Shown here: positions 6,688 through 15,294 of the stretch, piece after piece | Layout of the letters: each line of letters opens with the position of its first letter | Position numbering within the stretch: the stretch's first letter is position 1 | Source of the DNA: a virus | IMG/VR virus record: IMGVR_UViG_3300027608_000087 | Coordinates: 1-34,925 of that record | Length of the DNA stretch: 34,925 nucleotides | Direction: 5' to 3' (one strand) | Made by a program: the position numbers and the translations under genes | Notes under the pieces: model-generated | What the model was told of the DNA's origin: nothing | The model's input: the letters and a program-made list of their open reading frames with translations, nothing else | The model's database searches: none

Positions 6688-9432
6688 ATGCAGGTATATA
6701 ATGCTTTACAGTTAAAGAAGGGCGCTAAAGTTGAGCAAAATAGGATGGGTAGTGTTACCCAACCTTTACAATTTATTTCTTCTATAGATAAAGATGAAGA
6801 ATGGGCAGCATGGAATCTTGACTGGTTAGAATGGAATGGTCTAAAACAAATCCGTAGAAATGCCCGCAGGTTAATGAAGAACTATAAACTTGCAAAAGGT
6901 ATTATTGACAAAGGTGATTATATAATTGAAGAAAATAATGAGTACAGAGATGTAGTAGAACTTTTAACTAAAGAAGACCCTACTGCATTAGAACTTAAGT
7001 TTTATCCTATTATTCCAAATGTTATTAATGTTCTAGTAGCTGAATTTGCAAAAAGAACTACTAAACTAACATATAGAGCTGTAGATGAATTCTCATATAA
7101 TGAGATGATGGAGCAAAAAAGAAAGATGGTAGAGGAAACTCTTATGTCTAATGCTCAAATGAAAATTGTTTCTGCTATGTTAGAGGCTGGTATGGATCCA
7201 GATTCTCCAGAAGCACAAGAGCAAATAAGCCCAGACAATTTAAAAACATTACCTGAGATTGAATCTTTTTTTAAGAAAGATTATAGATCTATGGTGGAAC
7301 AATGGGCTTCACATCAACATAAAGTGGATGTAGAAAGATTCCGTATGGATGAATTAGAGGAAAGAGGTTTTAGAGATTCATTAATTACGGATAGAGAGTT
7401 CTGGCATTTCCATATGATGGAGGATGACTATGATGTAGAACTTTGGAATCCAGCAATTACATTCTATCATAAATCTCCAGATGCTAGATATATTTCTCAA
7501 GGTAACTGGGTAGGTAAAGTAGATATGCTTACTGTTGCTGATGTTATAGATAAGTATGGTTACATAATGACCGAAGAGCAGTTAGAAGCACTTGAAGCTA
7601 TTTATCCAATTAGATCTGCTGGTTACAATATTGGAGGATTGCAAAATGATGGGTCATTTTATGATGCAACTAAATCTCATGAATGGAATACCAATATGCC
7701 TTCTCTTGCATATAGACAATATACTTCTGCTGTAGCTAATTCTATTAGTGATGGCGGAGATATTATTAATCAAATTCTTTCTCAAGGAGAAGATTATTAT
7801 GATCAAGGTACTGCATACTTATTAAGAGTAACTACTGCATATTGGAAGTCTCAACGTAAAGTAGGACATCTTACAAAAATTACAGAAGAAGGAGAAGTAC
7901 TTAATGAGATTGTAACAGAAGATTATAAGATTACAGAAAAACCTGTATATGATACAAGGCTCTTTAAAAATAAAAATAAAGAGAACTTAATTTTAGGTGA
8001 GCACATTGATTGGATTTGGATTAATGAAACATGGGGTGGTATAAAGATTGGTCCAAATCTTCCGTCATTCTGGGGTATGAATAATCCAGGTGGCTTTAGT
8101 CCTATTTATATTGGAGTTGGTAAAAATCATATTGGTCCACTTAAATTCCAATTTAAAGGGGATGTTTCTCTATATGGTTGCAAACTTCCTGTAGAAGGTG
8201 CTGTATTCTCAGATAGAAATACTAAATCTACTGCACTTATTGACCTAATGAAGCCATATCAGATTGGATACAATATTGTAAATAATCAGATTGCAGATAT
8301 CTTAGTAGATGAACTTGGTACTGTAATTATGTTAGATCAAAATACTTTACCTAAACATTCACTTGGTGAAGACTGGGGTAAGGGTAACTATGCCAATGCC
8401 TATGTTGCAATGAAGAATTTCCAAATCCTCCCACTTGATACATCAATTACAAATACAGAGAATGCATTAAACTTCCAGCATTTCCAGAAACTTGACCTTG
8501 AGCAAACAAATAGATTAATGTCAAGAATTCAACTTGCTAACTACTTTAAACAACAGGCATATGAAGTAATTGGTGTTAACCCACAAAGAATGGGGCAACA
8601 GTTATCTCAAACAACTGCTACCGGAGTAGAACAAGCTATGGCAGCATCTTATGCACAGACAGAGATATACTTTATCCAGCACTGTGATTATTTAATGCCT
8701 AGAGTACACCAAATGCGTACTGACTTAGCACAGTATTATCATTCTACTAAACCATCTGCAAGACTATCTTATATTACTACAGCAGATGAAAAAGTAAACT
8801 TTGAAATAGAAGGTACTGATTTGTTAATGAGAGACCTTAATATTTTTGCTAGTACTACTGCAAATCATAGAGCTGTTCTTGAGCAGTTAAAACAAATGGC
8901 TATGCAGAATAATACCACTGGTGCTTCTATTTATGATCTTGGTAAAGTTGTACAATCTGAATCTATTTCTGAATTAAACAATGCTCTTAAAGATTCTGAA
9001 CAGAAACAGCAACAAATGAAGCAACAGGAAATGCAACAACAACAGCAAATGCAAGAACAAGCACTTCAAGCTAAAGCTCAAGAAGAAAAACTTAAGAGAG
9101 ACTTTGATATGGCTGAAGCTGAGAAAAACCGTCAAAGGGATATTCTTATTGCTGAGATTAAATCTGCAGGATACGGATCTATGGTTGATGTTAATAAGAA
9201 TGAACAATCAGATTATGTAGATGCTATGAAAGAGATTAGACAATCTGAACAATATCAGGAACAAACTAATCTGCAAAGAGAAAAACAAGTTAATGAGAAT
9301 ATGAGACAATCTCAAAAAATGGATATTGAAAGAGAAAAATTAAATGTCCAAAAAGAGATTGCAGATAAGCAACTTCAAATTGCAAGAGAGAATAAAAACA
9401 AATATGACAATAAAACACAAAATAAGAAATAG
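6688..9432 (+). CDS. Portal protein
   Basis: 914 residues. The core (about 35-700) follows the layout expected for a crAss-like portal, with Trp-rich N-terminal segment (EEWAAWNLDWLEWNGLKQIRR), an internal clip/stem-like region and a helical barrel region (YEVIGVNPQRMGQQLSQTTATGVEQAM near residues 630-655), where the GVNPxxxG...TATGVEQA pattern is typical of portal proteins. From about residue 760 to the end it is a long Gln/Glu/Lys-rich coiled coil (EMQQQQQMQEQ), probably internal to the capsid or contacting scaffold. It follows TerL by 5 bases and precedes the scaffold candidate and the capsid gene. The stop is TAG, with a second in-frame TAG soon after. Confidence 0.9.
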   Translation: MQVYNALQLKKGAKVEQNRMGSVTQPLQFISSIDKDEEWAAWNLDWLEWNGLKQIRRNARRLMKNYKLAKGIIDKGDYIIEENNEYRDVVELLTKEDPTALELKFYPIIPNVINVLVAEFAKRTTKLTYRAVDEFSYNEMMEQKRKMVEETLMSNAQMKIVSAMLEAGMDPDSPEAQEQISPDNLKTLPEIESFFKKDYRSMVEQWASHQHKVDVERFRMDELEERGFRDSLITDREFWHFHMMEDDYDVELWNPAITFYHKSPDARYISQGNWVGKVDMLTVADVIDKYGYIMTEEQLEALEAIYPIRSAGYNIGGLQNDGSFYDATKSHEWNTNMPSLAYRQYTSAVANSISDGGDIINQILSQGEDYYDQGTAYLLRVTTAYWKSQRKVGHLTKITEEGEVLNEIVTEDYKITEKPVYDTRLFKNKNKENLILGEHIDWIWINETWGGIKIGPNLPSFWGMNNPGGFSPIYIGVGKNHIGPLKFQFKGDVSLYGCKLPVEGAVFSDRNTKSTALIDLMKPYQIGYNIVNNQIADILVDELGTVIMLDQNTLPKHSLGEDWGKGNYANAYVAMKNFQILPLDTSITNTENALNFQHFQKLDLEQTNRLMSRIQLANYFKQQAYEVIGVNPQRMGQQLSQTTATGVEQAMAASYAQTEIYFIQHCDYLMPRVHQMRTDLAQYYHSTKPSARLSYITTADEKVNFEIEGTDLLMRDLNIFASTTANHRAVLEQLKQMAMQNNTTGASIYDLGKVVQSESISELNNALKDSEQKQQQMKQQEMQQQQQMQEQALQAKAQEEKLKRDFDMAEAEKNRQRDILIAEIKSAGYGSMVDVNKNEQSDYVDAMKEIRQSEQYQEQTNLQREKQVNENMRQSQKMDIEREKLNVQKEIADKQLQIARENKNKYDNKTQNKK

Positions 9433-9485
9433 TTTTTAGCTATATAGTCCAAAAAATTGTTTTTACTGTTTTAAATATTTGAAGT

Positions 9486-9515
9486 TTATTTTGTATATTA
9501 AATTATAACCAACAA
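9486..9515 (+). promoter_or_regulatory. Promoter-like site TTATTTTGTATATTA plus AACCAACAA leader
   Basis: In the 91-base gap between portal and scaffold candidate, TTATTTTGTATATTA (9486-9500) repeats the element at 1799-1813, followed by AACCAACAA at 9507-9515, 8 bases before ATG 9524. No hairpin terminator was seen after the portal, so this may be an internal promoter that raises capsid gene expression. Confidence 0.5.
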
Positions 9516-9523
9516 TAATAGTA

Positions 9524-10792
9524 ATGGAAGAAACCAATAAAAAACCTGAAGAGGTACAAGACTCTACAACGGTAGGTCAAGTAGATGTAAATATTGATGA
9601 GTTATTTGGAATGCCTGGTGCAGAAAGTGTAATGCTTCCATCAGATGATTCAGATGATAAACCTAAGTCAGTCTTTTCTAAGCCAAAAGATGTAGACACA
9701 ACGTTCTTTGATAAACCTGATTCTAAAACAGCTGATAGCAATAGTGATGATAACACTAAAGTTACTGCAGCAGAAGTTGATGAAGCAATTGCTCAACTTG
9801 ATGACATGATCAATCAAGAAGAGGAAACCGGAAACAAAGGAAGACCAAAAGTAGATAAGTCCGGTCTTTCTGAGTTAGCACAGAAAATGATTGAAGAAGG
9901 TACACTTATTCCTTTTGATGATGACAAACCATTAGAAGAATATACTACTAAAGACTTTAGAGAATTATTTGAAGCTAACTTTCAAGAAAGAGAGAACAAG
10001 ATTAGACAAGATACTCCAAAAGAGTTTTTTCAATCTCTTCCTGAAGAACTTCAGATTGCTGCTAAATATGTCGCTGATGGTGGTACAGATCTTAAGTCTT
10101 TATTTAGAACTCTTGCTCATGTAGAAGAAGTTGTTCAATTAGATCCATCAAATGAATATGATCAAGCAGAAATTGCAAGACAATATTTATATGCTACTCA
10201 GTTTGGTACCCCTGAAGAAATTGAATCAGAAATTAATGACTGGTCAGATCTTGGTAAACTTGAACAAAAAGCAAATCAGTTTAAGCCAAAGTTAGATGCA
10301 ATGCAAGAAGAAATTATTGCAAGACAATTAGCAGAGCAAGAACAAAGAAAAGATCAGCAAGCTAAACAAGCAAAAATGTATACAGATAATGTATATAATA
10401 CTTTGTCTAAAGGTGAACTTGCAGGAATTAAACTTGATAGAAAAGTACAAAGTTTATTATACTCTGGATTAGTACAACCTAATTATCCTTCTATTTCAGG
10501 GAAACCTACTAATATGTTAGGTCACTTGTTAGAGAAGTATCAGTTTGTAGAACCAAGACATGACCTTATTGCAGAAGCACTTTGGTTACTTGCAGATCCA
10601 GATGGATATAAAGGTAAAATTAAAGAGCAAGGTTCAAAGAAAACAGTTGAAGAAACTGTAAGAAAATTAAAAACAGAAGAAGGTAGAAAGATTAGTTCAT
10701 CAACTATTGTAGATGAAGATAATGCAAGAAGACCACAAAAACAACAACAAAGAACTATCTCAAGACAGAACAATCTGTTCAAGAGATTTTAA
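9524..10792 (+). CDS. Candidate scaffolding / capsid assembly protein
   Basis: 422 residues. The first 110 residues are strongly acidic and low complexity (SDDSDDKPKS, SNSDDNTKV), followed by helical charged segments (GTPEEIESEINDWSDLGKLE, EEIIARQLAEQEQRKDQQAKQ) and a basic C-terminus (RRPQKQQQRTISRQNNLFKRF). Lack of enzymatic motifs, position between portal and major capsid protein, acidic and helical composition, and a basic C-terminal end that could bind the capsid shell all fit a scaffolding protein. The identity rests on position and composition, not on a sequence match. Confidence 0.6.
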   Translation: MEETNKKPEEVQDSTTVGQVDVNIDELFGMPGAESVMLPSDDSDDKPKSVFSKPKDVDTTFFDKPDSKTADSNSDDNTKVTAAEVDEAIAQLDDMINQEEETGNKGRPKVDKSGLSELAQKMIEEGTLIPFDDDKPLEEYTTKDFRELFEANFQERENKIRQDTPKEFFQSLPEELQIAAKYVADGGTDLKSLFRTLAHVEEVVQLDPSNEYDQAEIARQYLYATQFGTPEEIESEINDWSDLGKLEQKANQFKPKLDAMQEEIIARQLAEQEQRKDQQAKQAKMYTDNVYNTLSKGELAGIKLDRKVQSLLYSGLVQPNYPSISGKPTNMLGHLLEKYQFVEPRHDLIAEALWLLADPDGYKGKIKEQGSKKTVEETVRKLKTEEGRKISSSTIVDEDNARRPQKQQQRTISRQNNLFKRF

Positions 10793-10820
10793 TTAGTAAC
10801 AATTTAAATTAATATATACA

Positions 10821-12437
10821 ATGGCAACTCCAGTAATGAACAATGGTATATTCCTCAGGGATACCGCTTACAATGCAAGTTCCCATGTGGATTCTTACCA
10901 CTTGGTGAACATGCTGAAAGATGCAGAACCAATGGACTTAGGTCCAGTGGATCTATGGGCTATGTCCCAAAAGGTAGAAATGCCTCTTTATCAAATGTCA
11001 TCATTTGGTGGCAAGAACGTTATCATGGTAGATAACGCACGTGGGGAATACAGATGGCAAACTCCGGTTTCTATTGACCTTCCTTACATTGTTGAGGATA
11101 TTGAACCAAACAACAACTTTAAAGGTGTTGATGGTACTACATTCCGCATCAAACTTAACAAGAGAGAATTTGGACATGGTGATATCATTACTTATGACAA
11201 ATACAATGGTGTTGAGATGTACATCACACAAGAAGATATTCTTCCTTTAGGTGATGGCTATATCTATACTGTTCAACTTGTAAACAATGATAACTACAAA
11301 TATCTTGATGACAAGTACTTAGCTAACGGTACTAAAGTATTCCGTAAAGGTTCTGCAAGAGGTGAGTATGGTGAAAGATTCTCTGACATCATCACTAATG
11401 CAGGTTTCCGTGAATTCTACAACTACGTAGGTGGTGCAGAAGCTCACGTACACTACTCTATCTCTAGCCGTGCTGACTTGATGATCAAAGGTGGTATGAA
11501 TGCAGATGGTACAGTTCCTGTAACTGAGATCTGGAGAACATACGATAAAACTATGGACCCATCTATTTCTTCTTTGGAAGATATGATTAAAGTAATGGGT
11601 AAGGATAAAGTTAAGAAAGCATTTGACAATGGTGACTTATCACGTACATTCTTAACCAATATGGAAGCTGCTCACTTGAGCAAAATTGCAATTGACATTG
11701 AGACTTACCTTATGTGGGGTCACGGTGGTAGAGTACGTCAGGATGGTCCAGATGATGTTAGATTGTCTGTAGGTCTTTGGAAGCAGTTGGATAACTCATT
11801 CAAAAGAGTATACAACAAAAATAACTTCACACTTGACTTGTTCCGTTCTGAGATCTACAACTTCTTCAATGGTAAAGTTGAATTCCAAGGTCCAGATCCA
11901 AAACGCAGCCTAGTTGTACAAACTGGTATGGGTGGTATGAGAATGGTTAATGAGGCTATCAAACAAGAGGCTATCTCTTCAGGTCTTCTTATCCAAGCTG
12001 CTGATATCGGTGCAATTACTGGTAAAGGTATGGACTTGAACTTTGGTTTTGCTTACACTTCTTATGTTATCCCATTCTTGGCTAACGTTAAGTTTGTGTT
12101 GAACCCAGCATTTGACAATGTTCATACAAATGATATTGAGAACCCAATCATTGATGGTTTCCCATTATCTTCTTACTCATTCATTATCTTTGACATCACT
12201 GATAATACTAATGACAACATCTTCTTATTGAAGTTGTCTTGGGATAATCAATTGAAATGGTGGTATCAAAATGGTACTATGGACTACATGGGACGTAGCC
12301 AAGGCTTCCAGTCTTCTGGTCAGTTCAATGGTTACCGTGTAATGATGAGCCAAACAATGCCAGCTATCTGGGTTAAAGACCCAACTAAAGTGTTGAAAAT
12401 TGTTATGAGAAACCCTGTAACTGGTGGATCATTCTAA
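10821..12437 (+). CDS. Major capsid protein (HK97 fold, crAss-like)
   Basis: 538 residues. Elements I recognise from crAss-like capsid proteins include GIFLRDTAYNASSHVDSY, DLWAMSQKVEMPLYQMSS and RGEYRWQTPVSIDLPYI near the N-terminus, and a C-terminus with AIWVKDPTKVLKIVMRNPV. The codon use differs from the rest of the window: many C-ending codons (TTC, AAC, ATC, TAC), CGT arginines and TTG leucines, where most genes use AGA and T/A-ending codons. This points to selection for very high expression, as expected for the most abundant virion protein. It lies 28 bases after the scaffold candidate and is followed by a strong terminator. Confidence 0.88.
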   Translation: MATPVMNNGIFLRDTAYNASSHVDSYHLVNMLKDAEPMDLGPVDLWAMSQKVEMPLYQMSSFGGKNVIMVDNARGEYRWQTPVSIDLPYIVEDIEPNNNFKGVDGTTFRIKLNKREFGHGDIITYDKYNGVEMYITQEDILPLGDGYIYTVQLVNNDNYKYLDDKYLANGTKVFRKGSARGEYGERFSDIITNAGFREFYNYVGGAEAHVHYSISSRADLMIKGGMNADGTVPVTEIWRTYDKTMDPSISSLEDMIKVMGKDKVKKAFDNGDLSRTFLTNMEAAHLSKIAIDIETYLMWGHGGRVRQDGPDDVRLSVGLWKQLDNSFKRVYNKNNFTLDLFRSEIYNFFNGKVEFQGPDPKRSLVVQTGMGGMRMVNEAIKQEAISSGLLIQAADIGAITGKGMDLNFGFAYTSYVIPFLANVKFVLNPAFDNVHTNDIENPIIDGFPLSSYSFIIFDITDNTNDNIFLLKLSWDNQLKWWYQNGTMDYMGRSQGFQSSGQFNGYRVMMSQTMPAIWVKDPTKVLKIVMRNPVTGGSF

Positions 12438-12455
12438 TCTAAACTAGAAAGGATA

Positions 12456-12483
12456 GGGAGGAGGAAACTCCTCCCTTTTTTTC
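12456..12483 (+). terminator. Strong Rho-independent terminator after the major capsid gene
   Basis: GGGAGGAG and CTCCTCCC form a perfect 8-bp stem around a GAAA (GNRA) tetraloop, followed by TTTTTTTC. It begins 19 bases after the capsid stop codon. Confidence 0.95.
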
Positions 12484-12521
12484 TTTATATTTAACCAACA
12501 AATAATAAAACCAACAAAAAA

Positions 12522-13538
12522 ATGGAAAATTTCACAATGGTAGAAACGGGCAATGGTACCGTAAAACAAACAGCAATTGCTGTAAGACCGTTCTTTGACA
12601 ACTCAGTCTCTAATATGGGATTGGAAAATTATGGCTTATCTCTGTATGATGGAGTTAAGCACTTTGAACAACTTGCTTGTCTTGAGCAGAATGGAGTTAT
12701 TAGATATCTTACTGGTCTAAATGAATTTGCACCAGAGATCAAACTTCTAAAAGTTGAAGATAGAGAAGCAAGAGTAAAAGAAATTAGAACAGCTATTGCT
12801 GAACTTGAAACTGAGTTAGCAGCTAATGTTCTAGATATTGAGGATCCACAGTTTTGGAATAAAGTAAAATTACTTAAACCTGATAATAAAGAATTCTGGA
12901 ATAGAATAAGTATTGCTTGTGGTAATGACCCTGTATTCTTAGATCCTAAAGATCCATATGATAGAATTAAACTTTATGCTATTGAAGCTGGAGGTTTTTC
13001 TATTGTAGCAAAAAGTTTTGATGATGCAAGATCAAGAGCAGTTCCGCCTAAGTTTTACTTAGACAAAAAAGAACAAACAGTTATTGCAAGAACTGAGTAC
13101 AAGAAAATGCGTAACAAAGCACTTTCTGAACTTCAGAAATTATTTGACAAAAACAGTACTAAATTATTCTATGTATCTAAAGTAGTAGATGGTAACAGTA
13201 CACAATATAAAAAAGGAACACCTAATGATGTTATGTATGAGAACATGGACTTGTACATCAATGGTGAAGGTGTTGAGAGCAACAAAGAAAGAGCAGCTAA
13301 GTCTTTCCTTGAAGCTGTAGGAATGGATATGGAAACACTTAAAATTAAATCAATTGTAAGAGATTCCGTATTTTTTAAGTATATTATTAATAAGGCTGAT
13401 GGTTACATCTACCATGCTAAGACTAACGCATTGTTAGGAAGAAATGTATCAGATGTAGTTGAGTACTTGAAGAACCCTTTAAATGAGGATGTTTTAACAG
13501 ATCTTAACAAAGCCTGTGAGAAATTTTGGAATTCTTAA
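12522..13538 (+). CDS. Putative virion protein downstream of the capsid gene
   Basis: 338 residues, soluble, no signal peptide. It begins with a short polar segment (TMVETGNGTVKQTAIAVRPFFDN), then has helical regions (EDREARVKEIRTAIAELETELA, about 84-106) and a C-terminal alpha/beta part (FFKYIINKADGYIYHAKTNALLGRN). No enzymatic motif. The ATG is preceded by two copies of AACCAACAA (12493-12501 and 12509-12517). Being the first gene after the capsid terminator and before the mini-protein cluster, it is likely a capsid-associated protein of the crAss-like virion; I cannot name a family. Confidence 0.6.
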   Translation: MENFTMVETGNGTVKQTAIAVRPFFDNSVSNMGLENYGLSLYDGVKHFEQLACLEQNGVIRYLTGLNEFAPEIKLLKVEDREARVKEIRTAIAELETELAANVLDIEDPQFWNKVKLLKPDNKEFWNRISIACGNDPVFLDPKDPYDRIKLYAIEAGGFSIVAKSFDDARSRAVPPKFYLDKKEQTVIARTEYKKMRNKALSELQKLFDKNSTKLFYVSKVVDGNSTQYKKGTPNDVMYENMDLYINGEGVESNKERAAKSFLEAVGMDMETLKIKSIVRDSVFFKYIINKADGYIYHAKTNALLGRNVSDVVEYLKNPLNEDVLTDLNKACEKFWNS

Positions 13539-13550
13539 AATAAATATAAA

Positions 13551-14420
13551 ATGAAAACTAAAAAAAAATATCAAGGTGGAGGTGATGTTGGTCAACCACT
13601 AAGACCTTCTAATTTTGAAAAAAGACAAGCTAAAAAAGTAGGTAGAGCTCAAACAAGAGCTGCTGTTGCTAGTATTGAAGGAGAGGGTACTGTTGCTCAA
13701 AAAAGAGACAATAGAGCTGAGCGTGTATCTACAATGGCAGGAACTGCTAGAGCTAAAACTCCAAAATCAGTTTCTACATCTACATCTACATCTACATCTA
13801 CAGTTAATAATAATAATAAACCTTCTGGAATGGCTAAAACTGCTCCAGAAAATATGAAAACTACTGGTAAGAATGTATCTAAACCTAGCGTTCCTGCAGG
13901 TAAACCAAAACCGGAATATATGAAAACTAGTGTTAAGAGTGTGCCTAAAGACAGTGTTAAAAGTCCTGTTAGATATCAAAAGGGTGGACCAATACAAACA
14001 ACTGGAGCCAAAGGAATAGTTAGACCTGCACAATCAGCACCTAAAGTAACAATTAGTCCTAGTAGTGCGCCTAAAAAATCTACTAAAAAAGCTACTCCTC
14101 CACGTTCAACAATGGATTTAATTAGAGGTTCTAAAAAATCAGACTATGTTGGTACAGTTACTCAAGCTGCTAAAAAAGGCGGTTCAGTTAAGAAAATGCA
14201 AAAGGGTGGACAAACATCTCAGGCTGTAGCAAAAAAAATTGTTAAAGGTGTAAAGTCAGATGTTAAAACAGCAATTAACACCCCATATAATGTAATGAAA
14301 TCTGTAGATGATAAATTAGAAAAAAGATATCCTAATTATACTAAACCAGGTGGTACATATGATATGATTAAAAAAGGTATTAAATCTGTATTTAAAAAGG
14401 GTGGTGCTAAAAAGAAATAA
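13551..14420 (+). CDS. Lys-rich disordered protein with repeated xxGG motifs
   Basis: 289 residues, highly basic, low complexity and probably disordered. At least five short motifs occur: KYQGGGD (6-11), RYQKGGP (141-147), AKKGGSVKK (208-215), KMQKGGQ (215-221) and FKKGGAKKK at the C-terminus. An imperfect internal repeat is present (MKTTGKNVSKPSVP at 102-115 and MKTSVKSVPKDSV at 124-136). A (Ser-Thr)n run and an Asn run (75-89) are encoded by simple DNA repeats. It lies in a block of similar small basic proteins behind the capsid gene. The composition suggests interaction with packaged DNA or with the capsid interior; function unknown. Confidence 0.72.
   Translation: MKTKKKYQGGGDVGQPLRPSNFEKRQAKKVGRAQTRAAVASIEGEGTVAQKRDNRAERVSTMAGTARAKTPKSVSTSTSTSTSTVNNNNKPSGMAKTAPENMKTTGKNVSKPSVPAGKPKPEYMKTSVKSVPKDSVKSPVRYQKGGPIQTTGAKGIVRPAQSAPKVTISPSSAPKKSTKKATPPRSTMDLIRGSKKSDYVGTVTQAAKKGGSVKKMQKGGQTSQAVAKKIVKGVKSDVKTAINTPYNVMKSVDDKLEKRYPNYTKPGGTYDMIKKGIKSVFKKGGAKKK
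13773..13819 (+). repeat. Simple repeats (TCTACA)5 and (TAA)5 inside the Lys-rich gene
   Basis: Five tandem TCTACA hexamers (13773-13802) encode alternating Ser-Thr, and TAATAATAATAATAA (13805-13819) encodes an Asn run. The repeat units are multiples of 3, so slippage would change linker length without breaking the frame. Confidence 0.9.
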
Positions 14421-14422
14421 TA

Positions 14423-14614
14423 GTGGCTACCAAAAAAACAACTAAAAGCAAAGTAAACCAGGCTGGTGTCTACACTAAGCCTGGTATGCGTGAGACTATA
14501 TTCAAAAGGATTAAAGCTGGCACTAAAGGTGGAAAGCCTGGAAAATGGTCTGCTAGAAAAGCACAACTAATGGCCAAAGAATATAAAGCTAAAGGTGGTG
14601 GTTATAAAAACTAA
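14423..14614 (+). CDS. Small basic protein, DUF5872-like
   Basis: 63 residues from a GTG start 2 bases after the preceding stop. The central sequence IKAGTKGGKPGKWSARKAQ and the ending YKAKGGGYKN are the pattern I know as DUF5872 (a small domain found in phages, giant viruses and some bacteria, function unknown). Highly basic with no hydrophobic core, so DNA or RNA contact is plausible. The first in-frame ATG is at codon 21, which would delete the conserved start of the domain, so GTG is preferred. Confidence 0.75.
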   Translation: MATKKTTKSKVNQAGVYTKPGMRETIFKRIKAGTKGGKPGKWSARKAQLMAKEYKAKGGGYKN

Positions 14615-14620
14615 AAAGTA

Positions 14621-14887
14621 ATGGCTAAAGATCCTCAACAAAGTCTCAGAGATTGGGGTGCACAAAAGTGGATGACTTCTGGTACTCATGCTAATAAAAA
14701 GAAGGGCAAGAATAAAGAAGTAAAATCTAAGGGCTCAAAGAGGTATCTACCAGAAGCTGCTTGGGATTCATTGTCTGCTGGAGAAAAAGCTGCTACTAAT
14801 AAAGCAAAAGCTGCAGGTAACAGAAAAGGAAAACAGTTTGTTAAACAGCCTAAGAACATTGCAAAAAAGACATCAAAACATAGATAA
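14621..14887 (+). CDS. Small basic protein of a widespread virus/bacterial family (RYLPexA...KQFVKQPKxIAxKT type)
   Basis: 88 residues. The N-terminus SLRDWGAQKW, the middle KRYLPEAAWDSLSAGEKAAT and the end GKQFVKQPKNIAKKTSKHR correspond to a small basic protein family I recall from many phages, giant viruses and bacteria. I cannot give its family number with certainty; no function is established. The two conserved blocks are joined by a Lys-rich linker (NKKKGKNKEVKSKGSK). It overlaps the next gene by one base (TAATG). Confidence 0.75.
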   Translation: MAKDPQQSLRDWGAQKWMTSGTHANKKKGKNKEVKSKGSKRYLPEAAWDSLSAGEKAATNKAKAAGNRKGKQFVKQPKNIAKKTSKHR

Positions 14888-15117
14888 TGGCAAAGAGTAA
14901 ACTTAAAATGCAAAAAGGTGGCACACCTAAACCAAAATCACAATCTAATCAAACAATGAAAACTGTAAGATGGGAAGGTGGTAATACTGGTTTACAAGTA
15001 CCAAGTTATATGGTTGATGCTACAGGTAATGCTCTTCCACAATATCAAGCTACAGTAAAAGATAGATTACAGAAAGCAGGTAAACTTTCATTTGGTGGAT
15101 CAATAAAAAGAAAATAA
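14887..15117 (+). CDS. Small basic protein with MQKGG and FGGSIKRK motifs
   Basis: 76 residues starting on the ATG that overlaps the previous stop. It opens with KLKMQKGGTPKPKSQ, has a short folded-looking middle (MKTVRWEGGNTGLQVPSYMVDATGNALPQY, split by Gly residues) and ends in KLSFGGSIKRK. Both ends carry the xxGG motif seen throughout this region. No known domain. Confidence 0.65.
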   Translation: MAKSKLKMQKGGTPKPKSQSNQTMKTVRWEGGNTGLQVPSYMVDATGNALPQYQATVKDRLQKAGKLSFGGSIKRK

Positions 15118-15119
15118 AA

Positions 15120-15290
15120 ATGGCACAGAATGCAAAACAACAAGCTGCAATAGCTATCTCAATGAAGAAAGCTGGTAAGAAACCTAAGATGGCAAAAGGT
15201 GGAACTGCTAAAAGTTGTTGGCCAGGTTATGAAAAAAAAGGTACTAAGAAGATGTATGGTAAGACATACAATAACTGTGTAAAAAAATAA
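15120..15290 (+). CDS. Small basic protein, 56 aa, MAKGG motif and CWPGYEKKGTKK module
   Basis: The ATG lies 2 bases after the preceding stop and the frame of 56 codons ends 4 bases before the next gene. It contains KMAKGGTAKSCWPGYEKKGT, then KKMYGKTYNNCVKK. The CWxGYxxxGxKKxxGKxxxxCV pattern with its two Cys is a module I recall from many aquatic phage proteins, where it is often fused to larger structural proteins. Function unknown. It is shorter than typical gene-calling thresholds and easy to miss. Confidence 0.7.
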   Translation: MAQNAKQQAAIAISMKKAGKKPKMAKGGTAKSCWPGYEKKGTKKMYGKTYNNCVKK

Positions 15291-15294
15291 TATT

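Noticed and set aside
8974-9207. Minus-strand frame opposite the portal C-terminus
   Set aside because: Its Leu/Phe runs (LLLLLHFLLLHL) are the complement of the Gln-rich coiled coil of the portal, not a membrane protein.
9430-9450. Stop-codon reassignment (TAG or TGA read as amino acid), known in some crAss-like phages
   Set aside because: Two in-frame TAGs end the portal gene, TGA ends genes at 3127, 3960 and 26294, and all large frames are open with standard stops.
13666-13857. Alternative plus-strand frame in the Lys-rich gene
   Set aside because: Its Leu-His repeats come from reading the TCTACA repeat out of frame; the main frame carries the conserved xxGG motifs.
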